A stretch of 64,000 bases of DNA, taken from contig JABBOT010000004.1 in NCBI GenBank assembly GCA_016165875.1, positions 930,001 to 994,000 of the forward strand, read 5' to 3'. This stretch comes from Acanthopleura granulata (lineage: Eukaryota; Mollusca; Polyplacophora; Chitonida; Chitonidae). The notes beneath the pieces are model-generated. The model made no database searches, had not been told where the DNA came from, and worked only from the letters and a program-made list of their open reading frames with translations. Every line of letters begins with the position of its first letter. Position 1 is the first letter of the stretch. This document shows positions 35,298 through 64,000 of this stretch, in pieces. The translations under genes were made by a program, and so were the position numbers.

Positions 35298-38200
35298 CCT
35301 CCCTATTGATTCTGCAGCCGGAGGGAGACAGATGGGCTTTCCACTATCTCCTACTATGTGTATAATATTTGTTTGACTTAATAGAACATAGGCATCTGGG
35401 TATCTGACTTAATGTGTACATACATGCAGCTCTGTGTGTATATGAAAACACAGGCTGAAACTTACCTGCAGATACGTGTACATGTTTTGTATGAATGTGA
35501 AAAACATCCACACAAGTGACTGCAGTTCTTCTGCCAGATTTATTATTTCTGGTTTTGCATAACTGTTCTCCACAACACATTAATGTTTCGAAAGATTGAA
35601 ACAGAAATTGTGTAAAAAAAAAGTAACAATTCTTACAATTCAGCTTCTTTCATCGAGAAAGGTGGAACATGTTATAATCTCGGCCTTAAAACAGCCTATA
35701 GCCTTTACTGCAAGATTGAGAAGCTGTCTTAGACTGAAGTCAGACTTAATCTGCACTTAAATTATGATATATTGTAATTCTTTAAGTTTTTTGCGTGTGT
35801 ACAACATGTTTATTCTGGCATATTCAGAAGGCATATTCTGCATTGACTGATAAAATTTTGCTTTTTGTGATGCCCTGAAAGTGGTCAATCCAACCAGTGT
35901 AGTTTTGTCTCCAAAATCAAATTAAAATGTGCATAAATTGCACAGAAAGATGCCCTTTCATATGCAAAAAGGTTGAGGAATTAGGATATTCCTGAATTTC
36001 TTATATCACATTTTCAGCATAGTAGACTGTTTTGAAGTTAGAGCTGGAGCCTGTGGAAAGGTCCAAATGTTCAATGAATGAAGTGTGTTCCAACACTGAG
36101 CTCTAGGGGCAGAAGCAAGAACATGAGTGGAATAATGTATGTGCCATTTAAGTCTCTAGTTGAGCATGCTGTTTGACATGTACATACATTGTACATGTAC
36201 ACAGTATGGGTTTCCAGATGTCAAGAGTCTGACCAATCAGAGTTTATTTGGGATTCACATAACTGGACATTTGAGGTCATTACCTGTGCATGCAGGACAT
36301 TGGTATGACGGGTGAAGTTAGTGCACTGGGTGGCAGTGAAACTTATGCCCCTTAACATATCCAATCCTAGGCTGTCCTGTTAAGGTAATATTTTCAGTTA
36401 GCCAGTAGTTTATTTTATAGCTGCTACCCATAATGCCAACGTGGCATTGAGCTGTAGGTATACATGTACATTTAACGTTTTCTCCATGTATTTGTTCAGG
36501 TGTTCTTTGTTTAATGTACATTGTACTTTGCTCAGATAGGAGACAGTAGCTTCAGTAAGTTTTAGGTCAAGAAAGGCAGCTCATATTTCCAAATTTGGAA
36601 GATTTACACTAGGCTACTTTGCTTTTAGCTACAAGTTTTAGAAATAGAAATATAAAATTATGATGTGTTGGTATACCTGGTACATTGTATCACTCAGAAC
36701 TAAGTTCTCTGTGTGAAACTAATACTTTTCTGCAAAGAGCCTTTTCTGGATTGGTTATATTACTTTAAACTATTCTGACTTTATGACATAGAAATTACTA
36801 GGAACAAACATGGGACCTGACCGCCCTTGCAGAAATGAAGTGATCTTCAGAAATGTGCAATACACCAATCAGCAGAATGAATAAATGCATATGGTACATG
36901 TGTGCTTCTGTATCATATTAAAGCATCTGGCAGGACAGACTTCAGTGGTAAATGTTTTTGTATATGTACAAATGTAAATGTATATGCCAGTACATTTGTT
37001 TCAGAAGCACCCTTTTATTCTACATCCACATGTGGATGAGTTTTCGGATGTTTACTCTTAACAGCCTTGTTCTTCTAAATATAATTCTTAATACTGTTAT
37101 ACAGGTGAAGCAGTCTTGAACACAACAGTTAACACAAATCAGACAAATTTAGGCTTGGGCTGGTATAAAATCAGCACTGTAGATCCAGTCCAACCTAGAA
37201 ATGACAGCTTAATACTCATAGATATTTATGCTTATATTGTAGAACTACGATAAAGATATCAACCTGTTGTCTCTTTCAAGAATTGCAGTGATCATTCTGT
37301 GGCTAACATGCTACTGAAGTGGTGTTAATTATGCAGTAATCCTTCATTCATTCAGCAAGTATTTATGACAACACTCTGTTATCATTTCAGCCACAGAATT
37401 TTGAAACTGAGCATCTGGTTTATGTCTGTTCCCAAGCTCTGTGTGACAACCAGTTCTGCAGAACCACCTCAGGGCTGAACTAACCTATCACTTGATGAGT
37501 GATGATGTCCTTTTGGATGCCATTGCCTCAATCTGTGAATTTCACCCTTGGCATTTGAAGCAATATTAAAAACTCTTGATGCAAGAAACATTGTCAGCCA
37601 ACAACAGGATATCTATAATGATTTCCGTCCTTAAACAGGAAGCATGACGGGTTAACCAACTGCTTGCTGACATTTTGGGTAATTTTCTGAAGAACAAAAG
37701 TAGCAGTGTAGTGCCATTGAGAAGTCTCTCACAGCACTGCCCTATGTCATTGTTGCTGCCGTCAGGTAGAGTAAATGAAATGCAAATATGAAATATCAGG
37801 AATGTTGGTTCAATGTGAAATTGGTGATTTGTGAAATACCAGATTTCACATTTCCTTTTCTCTGATGTGATTGTGTTGAGGATGATTTGGTGAAAAGCTT
37901 GAGAGAAATACATGTACATGTAGCTCTTTACAAGGGTGTTGGAAAAGAGTGTTTTCATGTCGTGACTAACATACATACACAGGATATATGCAAAAATGCC
38001 AGACCAACATCAAGTTATAATATCCATGTGCATGCTCAGTGGCAGGCCTGCAAATAGGTGCCTGACAGTTTTTATAACACGACTTTGTTGGAAGTGGTAT
38101 GACACGAGTGAACTTTGTCAGAACTATGTAGCATGGAAGACATGGTCATACCACTTTGTCCTAAGAGGTGTTTCAAAAGCCTCTCGCACCTATTTTCTTA

Positions 38201-38424
38201 CTCCTGGTACTCTGGCTTCCTTGATCCATTAAGACAACTGCTGTCAAATGGTGTTTAACACTAATCAAACGTGTAATGTATATTAACCTTTCTTACAAGA
38301 TCCTCCTATAATTCTCTTCAGTTCCCTTAGGCTTATGATACATGTACATGTAGATCACATTATTGTTTTGACATGGCTCTGGAGTTTGAAGATAGCATGG
38401 ATGAGTCACAGTTACAGTTATTAC

Positions 38425-38882
38425 ATGTATGGTGTTATTAAACAGTTCTGGTGCAGAACAAGCAGTTCATTGTTCATGTGCAGGGATATCAAACAGTTTT
38501 CTTACAATATTGTCAAACAGTTCTTGTGCAAGGTTAACAAACAGTTCATTGTTCTTATGCAGAATTTTCAAGCAGTTCATTGTTTTTGTGCAGGGTTATC
38601 AAACAGTTCTCTATTCTTCTGCAGGGTTATTAGACAGTACTTCTACAGATTTTTTAAACAGTTCTTGTGCAGATTTAATAAACGGTTCGTTATTCCTGTA
38701 CAGGGTTATCAAACAGTTCACTGTTCTTGTACAGGGTTATCAAACAGTTCACTGTTCTTGTACAGGGTTATCAAACAGCTCTTCTGCAAGGTTAACAAAC
38801 AGTTCATTCTTTTGGACGGTCATCAAACAGTTTGCTGTTCTTGTGCACTTGTTGTCATACAGTTCTTGTACAGACTGCATTG
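38425..38882 (+). repeat. 31-bp minisatellite in the KANK 5' region
   Basis: The best-preserved units, at about 38704-38780, repeat GGTTATCAAACAGTTCACTG plus an 11-base TTCTTGTACAG tail exactly every 31 bp. Shorter or diverged units spread over about 450 bp, many keeping AAACAGTTC and TTGTGCAG. Because 31 is not a multiple of three, the sequence cycles through all frames, and two long overlapping open frames (205 and 157 codons) arise as by-products. Confidence 0.9.
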
Positions 38883-39663
38883 TAATAAACCAACAGTATT
38901 AAGAAAATGTATATATTCATGTGTATACAGAAAGGTGGAACAAGCTGCTTAGTCCTAGGTCACCTGTTTGTCCAGGTAAGATAAGATCTGATAACAGCAG
39001 TGATAAGATTTCCGTCCAGTGTATGTCCCTGACAACCCAGCTGTGCCTTGCCATCCTCTGGGCGGTAGATTGACTTGCTGATCACCTGGACGCCACTTCA
39101 TGTTTTGTATCTTCAGGCATATGACCTAGGATGTACCTGCAGTTCTCCGTATTATGAACTGTCTCAGCACTGAAATACATGAAATAAAAGGTTTGTGCAT
39201 ATACATATACATGTACGATACACAATGTATAGATTTGTTCAGGTTTGAGGTGAAGAGAGTGTCAACGTGGTGTTAACTCAGAGATTCATGAGTTCAAATT
39301 CTTACACTTACCACTGTAACCCTACAATCAGCCCCATGTTGTTTTCTTGACACGTCTCTGTACTGGCTTTCACAGAAAGTGAGTAACGTAGCTTTATCTA
39401 CCAAGATCTTGTTGTTTTTTTTTTCTACTAGTTTTATGGTTTTTGTCATTTTCTTTGTCTGTTCCATTTTGTATTGCAACAAATGTGTACAAATTACATA
39501 TGATACAGTATACTTACACATGTACACAACTATGGCTAAAGGCTGTATGAAGAGTGACACATTATGTTTTCTGCCACCAGCATACTGTCAGTAGTTGAAC
39601 TGGGTTCATGTGTGTCTGTATGACAGTGGAAGGCTGAACAGCTGGTGCCCAGTTCATTTGATA

Positions 39664-39882
39664 CCCTAATTCTTCTAATGTTTGGGACACCTGGTCTGCC
39701 ATTTTAGCTTATGTATGTGTCATTGTAACTGGAATACAATGTTTCTTTCTTCTGCCTTGGTTACTTCATTTAATGACCAACATATCCATGTCTTTACTTT
39801 TTATGTCAAAAAACTGGAAGAAAAATGTAATAGTTTGCTTTTAGCAGTACACATATCTGTCCCAATAATTAGAAGAATTAGG
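39664..39882 (+). mobile_element. MITE family 2, copy 2
   Basis: The left end CCCTAATTCTTCTAATG-TTGGGACA and the complement of the right end TGTCCCAATAATTAGAAGAA are inverted repeats of about 25 bp. Flanking TA dinucleotides would suit a Tc1/mariner-type target. It pairs with 24652-24873. Confidence 0.8.
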
Positions 39883-42800
39883 ATAAATACAGATACATGT
39901 ACCAGGTAACCTGGGATGCGCCTGGTCAGTGTGGGTTGCAGCACAGTTAGGCTCTCTACAGCTGCTGCTCTTCTGGCATTGTCAGGAACTTTCCTGTAAT
40001 GGTTGGTCATTATTGTTGAAACATAACGGGCCAGCTGACCGATATGGGCACCTTTCAACTTTGCAGTGGAGTAAAAGTTCAGTATTGATTGTAGTAGAGT
40101 ACAATTATTGAACCTATGACTTGCACAGATCTTGCTTCCCTTAATTTTAGGCATGTTACATACAGGACATTTTTCTAACAGTTTTTCTTTCTAGAAAAAG
40201 AAAAGTGAAATGATGTAGTTTTAAAGCCATTTAAAAACTTTTTTTTTTTCGTTTGTTTGTGAATTTTAGCATAATTTCACTTCAGTTCAATTTCAATTCT
40301 TTATTCACCAGTGTATTTTACAAATTTTGCAGGATGAATATAAACATAACGTAAAAATTTGAGGCTGATTTAACTGTATTTAACTATACAGGGACAATCA
40401 CATGCAATGCTATAAGGAGGGTGCAAAATTATGTGCAGGTTTTTGAAATGTGACCAATTCCACAGTGCATCAATAAACCTGTTGGTCAAAGTTGGTTATG
40501 TGGACAGATGCACACCTTATAGTATACTTGTACTTATATTTATTTTTAGCTAGATATCATACACATTGAAACCAGTTGGCACATCTTGTCACTCTGACAC
40601 TGGATCTGCTTCCAGGCATAAATTGCCCAACTGGTCTGACCACATTTGTTTTCATTAATTACACAATGAAAATGGCCTAGTTACCATTTTTTTCCCTCAT
40701 AATTAATAACAACATAATGTTTATGCTGAGTAATGTTGTGGGTTAAGTTGATTACGCTCAGATAGGCAAACCTGTCAGGTAGGTTTGTAGAAGTATACAT
40801 GTCTGTTTCTCTGAGGGTAGACACTGCCTGTCAGCTTCTCTCAGCCTCATTATTGTACTATCCTCTATAACACCTATACCCCTGGTGAGTTGAGCTGTTT
40901 TAGTTCCATTCAGGTGGCACAACTATTTTTGCTAGACTTGCCATGAAATTTTGCATGATGAAACATTGCAAATGTTTGAATCCATGGCAGCACAATCTCA
41001 CAGTGTCTTTATTACGGATACCTTTTCAGGTAGCATTCAGCCACCTACAGGTGCAGTGGCATATATGGCATAGAGCTGTCCTTGATGGTGCATACATACA
41101 GGTAATCTGGAACCTTCTATCTACATGATGATGTCTCAAAGAACAGATTTACCTCTTTGTATAGAACAGTCGCTCTCTGTACATATGGCTCTCAGAATAC
41201 AACCTATCTTCCAAAGATACATGTATTTGCCAAACTAGTTAGTTGCAGTTTCGATAAATAAAGTAACACAGTAAAAGAACATGTTCAGTTTAGTCTTAAA
41301 CTGAAATAAAGTTCATGACTAAGGTACTGTTCATTGAAAAGATTATAAAATTGTCTCTTGAATTCAAAATCCTCTTTAAATTGATATAAATTTGTGGCTG
41401 AATTATCTCCGTTCGAAGTATGGAGTATGCTCCTGCCGACTTGGAACCTGGAGGTGCTCAAGTTGTTAAGCTTATAAGAGATTGACCAACCAGAGAGCTA
41501 GAAGATATCAGCTGCCTGTAAGCTGTGACATAAATGTAACTTAATGGAACATGTAATAACATAGGGACAGCACAGTGTTTTAATGTTCTATGTTTTAATT
41601 ATATCAAGTACATGTGTGAAGAATACTGCAAAGTATTTCCAGACCATTATGTTCTGCCGGGAGTAAGTTCTTGATCGCTTCATGTTATAAATTTACATAT
41701 GTACTTAAGTTTCAATGACAGCAGTGGCAGCTAAGAGCAGTCTCAGGTGAGTGTTCTGCACTTGGAACAATTACGTCATGGCCCAGATAGAACGGCTGCA
41801 TTTCATGCTAGGCGATGGAGCACAGCCAAATTTCAATTTCCATTGTTGTAGTAGGTGTTAGAAAAAATAATTTACTGATATGAACATAATAGTGTCCAAC
41901 TTTTTTGGCACACTTAATTTTGAACATGTGTCTTTCACTTTAAGTACATGTACATGTATCTATGACTGTAAGGTGCCACAGCATTGTACTGCCTAGCTGA
42001 AACTGACTAGTTTGATGCTTACTCTTACTCATTTGCTTTTATTGTAATTCAACGGATTAATTAAAAACACAGAAGTTTTTACCGGGATAATATAACTGAC
42101 ATGAAATATATCACTTTGTGACAAAGTGTCTGCCCTGGTTCCACCATGTTGTATTCCTGTCTACTAGTTGCATTCTCCACAAGGCAGGTGTTTTCGTATT
42201 GAAATTTCCACATGAGCTTTATCTGCCAGATGCATATTACCATCCTGGTTCCTGACACTGCCCAGTTCTAATGGATAAGATTATGAAACTGTGGAACCAG
42301 GATGGCTTGTTTCCTCATGTGCATACACAGCCTTTCAAATGCAACTTACACATACACATACATATTTCATACACATAGCAGCTTACTGAATGGTGATAAA
42401 AATTCAAATATGTAAGCAAGAATTAATGCTATGCCATTGCAGATAGTACTGTGTCTGTATAGCTAACAGTGAAGGTAGCTATTAATTCAACTTTCAGCTG
42501 AACAATTTTGGTGTTTTTACTTTCAGTGTAAAGTAAGGTAATTGAACCATATAGCGAAATGTAAATGGCTGGCCTTAGAGCCTTGGAAATGTAGCCAGCC
42601 TATCATGTCTTCATGGCTGAAAGTTTTAGAGCCAGTCTTCTGTTTACATTTGGTACTCCTGGTCATGTAGGATACAGGTTAATCTATGTGTAAGGTTATT
42701 TTAGGCTTTTTCTTGCAAGTAAAATGCATGCAGCTTCATGTACCTTTTTACGCATAAAATGGTAAAGCGCTCCTACTATGTGCTCATGACTTTGTATACC

Positions 42801-42899
42801 CATCTGGAATGAAAGTTTTTAACACTTTTCTTGTTTCAAATATCTGATAGACATAGGGATGTACAATGTAGGCATGTGACTTGGGCAGTTCAAGGCTTA

Positions 42900-43622
42900 A
42901 AGCTACGTTCACACTAGGCACGGAAAACTGTCGGAAAGGCGTAATGAATTCCGTTCCGATTTTGTGGCGATTCGGCGTAGTGGTGAAAGGTAGAACCATT
43001 CACATACAACGGAGCTAAATACATGTCAGGCCACAGATTGGGACAGATGGCTTACGGACCCATTTTTTCCGATCCTGGGAGAAAAATTGTGATGGATTTT
43101 AGTATTGACCAATCAGCATTGTTAAGCATTTAAACATGGCGGCAAGTACAAGTCACACTGAATTGCTGATTCATGAAGTGGAAAGGAATAAACTATTGTT
43201 TGATCTTAGAGACTGCAAGAGAAAAGATGTATGTGTGGGGTGAGATCGGCAAGTATGGTGGACATGAAAAGAGTAGACATGAAAAGGGGAACTTGATTAC
43301 ATTGCATTTGGCGGGTTAGCTACCTTGACTCGCATCGAAAACTGGCCACTGTATAACCCAGTCAGTGTGCTAATCCATGCCAACACCAAAACAAAAGCAG
43401 CAACACATGGTGTAATTTCTTCATAAATTTCTAATTACGTGATTACTAATGGTATTATGTGCTGATCCATTGCTAAATGAAATAACGGCCAGTTTATTGA
43501 AGAAATAAATATACTTTTGAAACCAAATCCATGCTCCAAATTTCCTGTTTGTGAATGGAAGCATTCGGAAACCTTATCGTTCATGAATTCGGTTCAGGCT
43601 CTGAACATAGTGTGAACAAAGC
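42900..43622. mobile_element. PIF/Harbinger-like element with 3-bp target duplication
   Basis: The left terminus AAGCTACGTTCACACTA and the complement of the right terminus TAGTGTGAACAAAGCTT are imperfect inverted repeats. TTA flanks both ends, as expected for the TWA target of Harbinger elements. Inside is a remnant of a MADF-domain ORF (see 43136), a domain carried by the accessory protein of this superfamily. No transposase ORF remains, so the copy is non-autonomous. It sits in the presumed KANK intron, in a patch of locally higher CpG. Confidence 0.7.
43136..43243 (+). pseudogene. Decayed MADF-domain ORF of the Harbinger-like element
   Basis: The 35-codon frame starts MAASTSHTELLIHEVERNK and continues LLFDLRDCKRKD. 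This fits the start of a MADF domain (hydrophobic-I-x-x-V-x-x-x-x-x-L-F/Y-D). A stop follows at 43241. A one-base shift would continue as YVWGEIGKYGG, like the next conserved Trp/Ile segment, so a frameshift seems to have killed it. In Harbinger elements the MADF/Myb-like partner helps the transposase bind DNA. Confidence 0.6.
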
Positions 43623-44504
43623 TTAATAAGGGATTGTATTTCGGCTGAAGGTTTAGCATTTCAAAAGACACCAGCAGAAGCACATGAAAGCCTTAAAATA
43701 GTATTTTTGATGCAGACACTGAGGTTTTTCAGGTAAGAAATTAATTAAACTTCACAAAAAACTCATAGCTGGCCATAAGAGGTGGAAGAATAAATTTGAT
43801 TCATGCAGAATGCCTCTCTTGAAAAATCCTAGACTTTTGGTGAAATATATTTTACTTACGCAGAATCAGCAAAAATCATTTATCATGACAGACTTGACAT
43901 TTAGAATAAGTTTTGTCTCATCTCAAGAGGTTTTATTGGCTTTCACGTTTTTGCTCACATGTGTATTGATTAATTTCTTGGTAGATTTATTTTATTTGGC
44001 AGTCAAGTTAAATGTCTTTCTCTGAGCTAACTCTTAGCACTGTTTCATGTATGCTGAATAATGACATTTGTAACTCATGGCATTGCTTGTAAGTTTTTCT
44101 TTTTGTGCCCTGAATTTGTTAAGCTGATGGTGTATTCATAGATCTTCTTCAGGCTTATTTTAGAATGGACATTCTCAAATGATGTTGTATTGGTGCTCAG
44201 GCAAGCGTGTATGCACGTGTGACAGGTAGTTGGGATTTCTCTTGTAAATCAGTCCCACTCAAGCTTGGCTCTTTGTTGCCTCTCAGTATGCTTGTATACA
44301 GCATCACACTCATGGAGAACAGCTTTAATAGAGGCCATCTGACACACATTGAGAAAGCACTATTGCTGGAGATTTGTAAGTGGCATGAATTATGGATGCC
44401 ATAAAAGCTTGCTATGTGTATGTTTGGTTAGTTCTCAAGAAATGCCCCAAAGCTACCAGGATTTGTTGTTTAATAAAATATATAATCTCAGCACTGCACA
44501 TACA

Positions 44505-44812
44505 TAATGAGGTTGGGAGATTCAGAATCCAACACAGGTGGGGTCAAACGAAAGACTTTAAAAATGGTACTTGTTACTGCCTCACTTGATTCTCAGCACT
44601 AAGAGATTAGAGCAAAGAAACAGGACTGATCGGCCCTGTGTCAGTATAATGTGGGTGTTATGTATGGTCTTTTCGGCACGATGTCCCAGTTGCGGCATGT
44701 ACTTGCCCTGCCACAAGAACACATAGTATACACATTCTAAGGAGGAGGACTCATCATTTGACTGAAAAATTTTTAAGTACAATGTAAGACCCAATCATAC
44801 ATACATATGTAC
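44505..44812 (+). repeat. SINE family B, second long copy
   Basis: It aligns with 20330-20690 through TTTAAAAATGGTACTTGTTA, AACAGGACTGATCGGCCCTG, GTCAGTATAATGTGGG, CACGATGTCCCAG and ATTCTAAGGAGGAGGACTC. The tail is CATACATACATATG. Confidence 0.8.
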
Positions 44813-47303
44813 ACTCTTCATACATAAATATTGGCTGAGGCTGCAGATGTTATAAATATACATTGTGTTCCTTTATGACTGTTGAATAGTAGATGCCTAC
44901 CAGTATAATTGGGCAAATACATTGTAAACATCAGATCAAAAGAACTTGAGGCAAAATTTTAGACAAATTTTAAGGTCAAGCACAGCACAGGCTCTTGCAG
45001 TTACAGTAATGGCTATGTCACTGTGTTTCTTGTATGATTAAACAGAAGTTTGATCATTTTCTGTTACATGTTACACACATGTATCAAAGCATCACTTCAT
45101 TATGTGATGTCAATGAAGACATGCACTGTCTGTTTAGGCTCACATTTACAAAATTTCAGTGAAATAAAATCTAAAAGAATAAAGATATTTTCAGATATGG
45201 TTTTCAGTGGTCTTTAAACTGTTGCTTACATTATTTGTTCAGTTTGATTTCCATTAAAGGATGTAGGAATTTATAATTTAACCTGTACAGCTAGAATATT
45301 TATTGGGGTTAATTTCTTATGCTCATCATGACTCATTATGTGTGAAATGCAACCATGTAGCTTGTTTCTTGAATTTTCTATGAAATTTTGTTCTCTGAAG
45401 TTTGGCTGCTTAATATGTGAGGAGACCAGAATAGACTTTAGAAACATCACTATGCTGGGAGGAAGCATGCTGGGGTCTTCTCACTTGGCCTTTTCAGGGC
45501 TGATTTGTTGCCTGCTTCTAAGTCAGAGATAAGCTCCCAGCACAAAGGGAATGACGATGTTCTTGTATACTGACAGGTTGTCAAACTATACTGCTGGCTG
45601 ACTTTGAAATATTGATATCTCTTCAAAACTACATTATCTGTTTACTCCAGCCCATGTGAATAAATCATGTTCATGATAAACATTAACTCTTTGAACATGC
45701 TATGGTTTCAAGCTGTAGGGGCTAGGAATACATACCATTTGCATAAGACATCCAGAACAGAGAAGCAAACTGATATAGGGTACAGGAGTTGATTTAGTGA
45801 AAGTTTGGAAAACCATTCAAGACAGCCAAAAGTGTACTGTGGCTTATTTCTTCAGGTTGCAATAACAGTAGTTAGGGTTTTTAGATGGACAACCTAATAT
45901 CTGCATCAATAAACCCATCTGGGTTTGATGAAATTTTGTAATGTACAAGTGTACTTACATGGCCTGAAAAATGTAGTAACTTCTTAAATTTTAGGAAATT
46001 TAAAGCCATGTCTGTAAAAGTATTTGACCATTAAAGAAATGTGAAAAGCCATGCCCAAATTTCAGTATTTCATTTGAGTATGAATCGTGCCAGAAAATGG
46101 TTAAAATGGGAACTTTGCTGTTCATTGGTAAAATCAAAGTCTCAAACAAATCAATGACGAAGTGTGATTTTTAAAATAATACTGATAGTAAACTGTTGTG
46201 TGATTTATGCAAAATAATAGTTAAACTCATGTAAATTACACACAAACCTGCTGCGATATGTTCATTGTTTGTGCTACATGTACATGTATGTGTGATTTGT
46301 CAAGATGGTTCTTCTTGTTACAGTTGTTTGACTATAGGATAAGGAATTGAAATAAAATAAATAAAATATGTAATGAGGGATGGTTATGACTAGTATACAT
46401 TTATGTACGTCGCAAAGTTTTACTACTGTTTGAGGGGAAGAGTCTCTAAGAGTTATTGTATTGTACTAAACGACCTATGAGGGACAGTAGCTCTGTGTTA
46501 ATACATGAAAATGCCTTGCTGATATATGTTGTACACTAAGAATATTTATGTAAATGTAGAACTACATACAGATATGGGTGATATGAACAGCCAGGGGCAG
46601 GCTGTAAATGATGTGTGGATCAAATGACCCTGCGTTTGTCTTGATCATGATAGCCCTGTCCCTGTAGGGTTGCCCTAATTCCTCCATCTTTTTGCATATG
46701 AAAGAACAACATTGATTTTGGATTGGCCAGTTGTAGTGCTTCACAAAAAGTATAATTTCATCAATCAACACAGAATAATGCATTCAGAATATGTTTGAAT
46801 AAACACCTTGTAAACTTGCAAAAAGGTTGAAGAATTATAGTTTAGAGCTAGCCAATAGGTCAACCCATGAGAAACGTGGAAATGTCATCCCCCAGTATAC
46901 TTTGTTATCCTCATACTCTGCTGTTATTTGAGTGTAACAGTGTAATTAAGGAATGTAGGAAGTCATTTTTTGAATATGTTTAAAGAAAAATTTTTGTTTT
47001 TATTAAGAAGTGCTGTATTTTACCTTAGGCGCAGATGTTTTCAAGTGACACATTTTTCTTGATTATGATTGATTACTCCACCTTATAGGGACATTAGAGT
47101 TTCTTGTGAAGATTGAATTATTTGTTACCAGAAACAATTAAGCATTGGCTTTGATAGTGTCATTTAAGACTTTGTGTACTCCTGGAAGTGCATTTTTATA
47201 TAAATGTAAACTATTGGTTAAAAACAGTAAACAACACATATAAATTGTGATCACCGTAGGATTTACCTTTCTCATGATAGTTCTCTTGTGTCGTATGTTT
47301 CAG

Positions 47304-47381
47304 GTCCCTGATGTGTTCCTGTTTCGCTTTGGTTTGTGTTGAGTAATACCCCTCAGCTCCCTCCCCTCTCTCAACCTTACC
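47304..47381 (+). other. KANK 5' UTR segment in the start-codon exon
   Basis: TGTCGTATGTTTCAG ends at 47303 and would be a good acceptor. The 78 bases to the ATG contain an in-frame TGA at 47340-47342, so translation cannot come from further upstream if this acceptor is used. An alternative acceptor at 47398-47399 (CCTGTTCAG) would skip the ATG and require a coding exon upstream. Confidence 0.5.
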
Positions 47382-63566
<16,185 letters not shown>

Positions 63567-64000
63567 TTGATTGGCTGGATGACACACTGTAGCTCACAAG
63601 ACTGCAGCAGATTGGTGGAGAACAACTAAGGGATGGGTTCTGTTTCGTGCATGACACAATGATTGACAAGTTGTTTATTGGGTGTGTCCTGTTTAATGCA
63701 CAACATTGTGGCCTTCCATCAACACTGAATCCAGTGCTTCCATGTACACAGAAGTGTGAGTGGAACCCAAACGAACAAAAATCTTGAAGATAAACTTTCA
63801 GTTTTTGACCTAAGTATCCAACGCATGTTATTTAGTGGTCAGATTTTGTATGGCAACCATTTTAGCTTCTTGTTAATTTTTTTTTTTTGTGCATGCTGGA
63901 AATTTAGTCAACTCTTTCATGTATTTGTGTTAAATTATGCAGTGGAGATTACATATTTAGGATATAGGGATGAATCTTGTCAGTAAGGTGATATAATAGG
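63567..64000 (+). other. Start of the KANK 3' UTR
   Basis: Non-coding, AT-rich. No AATAAA polyadenylation signal is visible before the window ends, so the transcript probably continues beyond it. Confidence 0.55.

Larger units (their letters stand above)
22450..47300 (+). other. CpG-poor region, probable large 5' intron(s) of KANK
   Basis: No conserved coding exon was recognised across 25 kb. CpG is rare (one in 24481-24600). The DNA is T/G-biased on the plus strand, like the introns between the proven KANK exons. It is filled with SINEs, MITEs, a Harbinger-like element and minisatellites, listed separately. Many short palindromic ACATGTACATGTA motifs occur. A minus-strand frame at 39801-40154 (117 codons) has protein-like composition in its first 80 codons but is unrecognised and overlaps a MITE. 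Confidence 0.5.

Noticed and set aside
37566..37976. 136-codon minus-strand frame
   Set aside because: AT-rich, low-complexity hydrophobic stretches, no domain, no splice signals, lies antisense in a presumed intron.
38335..38952. 205-codon open frame as a gene
   Set aside because: It is made of a 31-bp tandem repeat that is open in several frames; no domain or conserved start.
42241..42305. Hairpin CCATCCTGGTTCC ... GGAACCAGGATGG
   Set aside because: A perfect 13-bp inverted repeat but isolated, with no family members seen; not enough to call an element.

Overview
The window is animal nuclear DNA, most probably from a mollusc and possibly a bivalve. It has spliced genes with long introns, many copies of a tRNA-derived SINE whose box A/box B head and AAATA tail resemble SINEs of molluscs and related lophotrochozoans, several small inverted-repeat transposons, and a patchy CpG pattern expected of a genome with mosaic gene-body methylation. 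The species cannot be named from sequence alone.

Two protein-coding genes are well supported and are transcribed away from each other. At the left edge, on the minus strand, lie two exons of a MARCH-family membrane RING-CH E3 ubiquitin ligase (2158-2554 and 398-487). They complete the C4HC3 zinc-binding domain across a phase-0 intron; the membrane-spanning part lies off the left edge. At the right, on the plus strand, is a complete coding region for a KANK protein. Its ten exons between 47382 and 63566 join in frame to 1,624 residues, with an N-terminal KN (talin-binding) motif, a coiled coil, a long Ser/Gly-rich middle and a C-terminal ankyrin repeat domain. By family analogy it links integrin-talin adhesions to microtubule and cortical machinery.

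Between the genes, from about 5.3 to 22 kb, lies a CpG-retaining region built largely of mobile and repeat DNA. It holds a decayed KRBA2-like integrase gene (8.9-9.7 kb, minus strand), a GC-rich foldback element (9990-10171), a pair of ~450 bp repeats in inverted orientation 7 kb apart, a 17.3-17.55 kb palindromic element, a 599 bp Mutator-like foldback element with a 10 bp target duplication (18830-19428), and a degenerate ~150-210 bp satellite (19.5-20.1 kb).

The 22.5-47.3 kb stretch is CpG-poor and probably forms the large 5' intron or introns of KANK. It carries SINEs, at least two MITE families with clear terminal inverted repeats, a PIF/Harbinger-like element with a decayed MADF-domain ORF (42.9-43.6 kb), and a 31 bp minisatellite (38.4-38.9 kb). 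No bacterial-style operon, CRISPR array, rRNA gene or true tRNA gene was seen.
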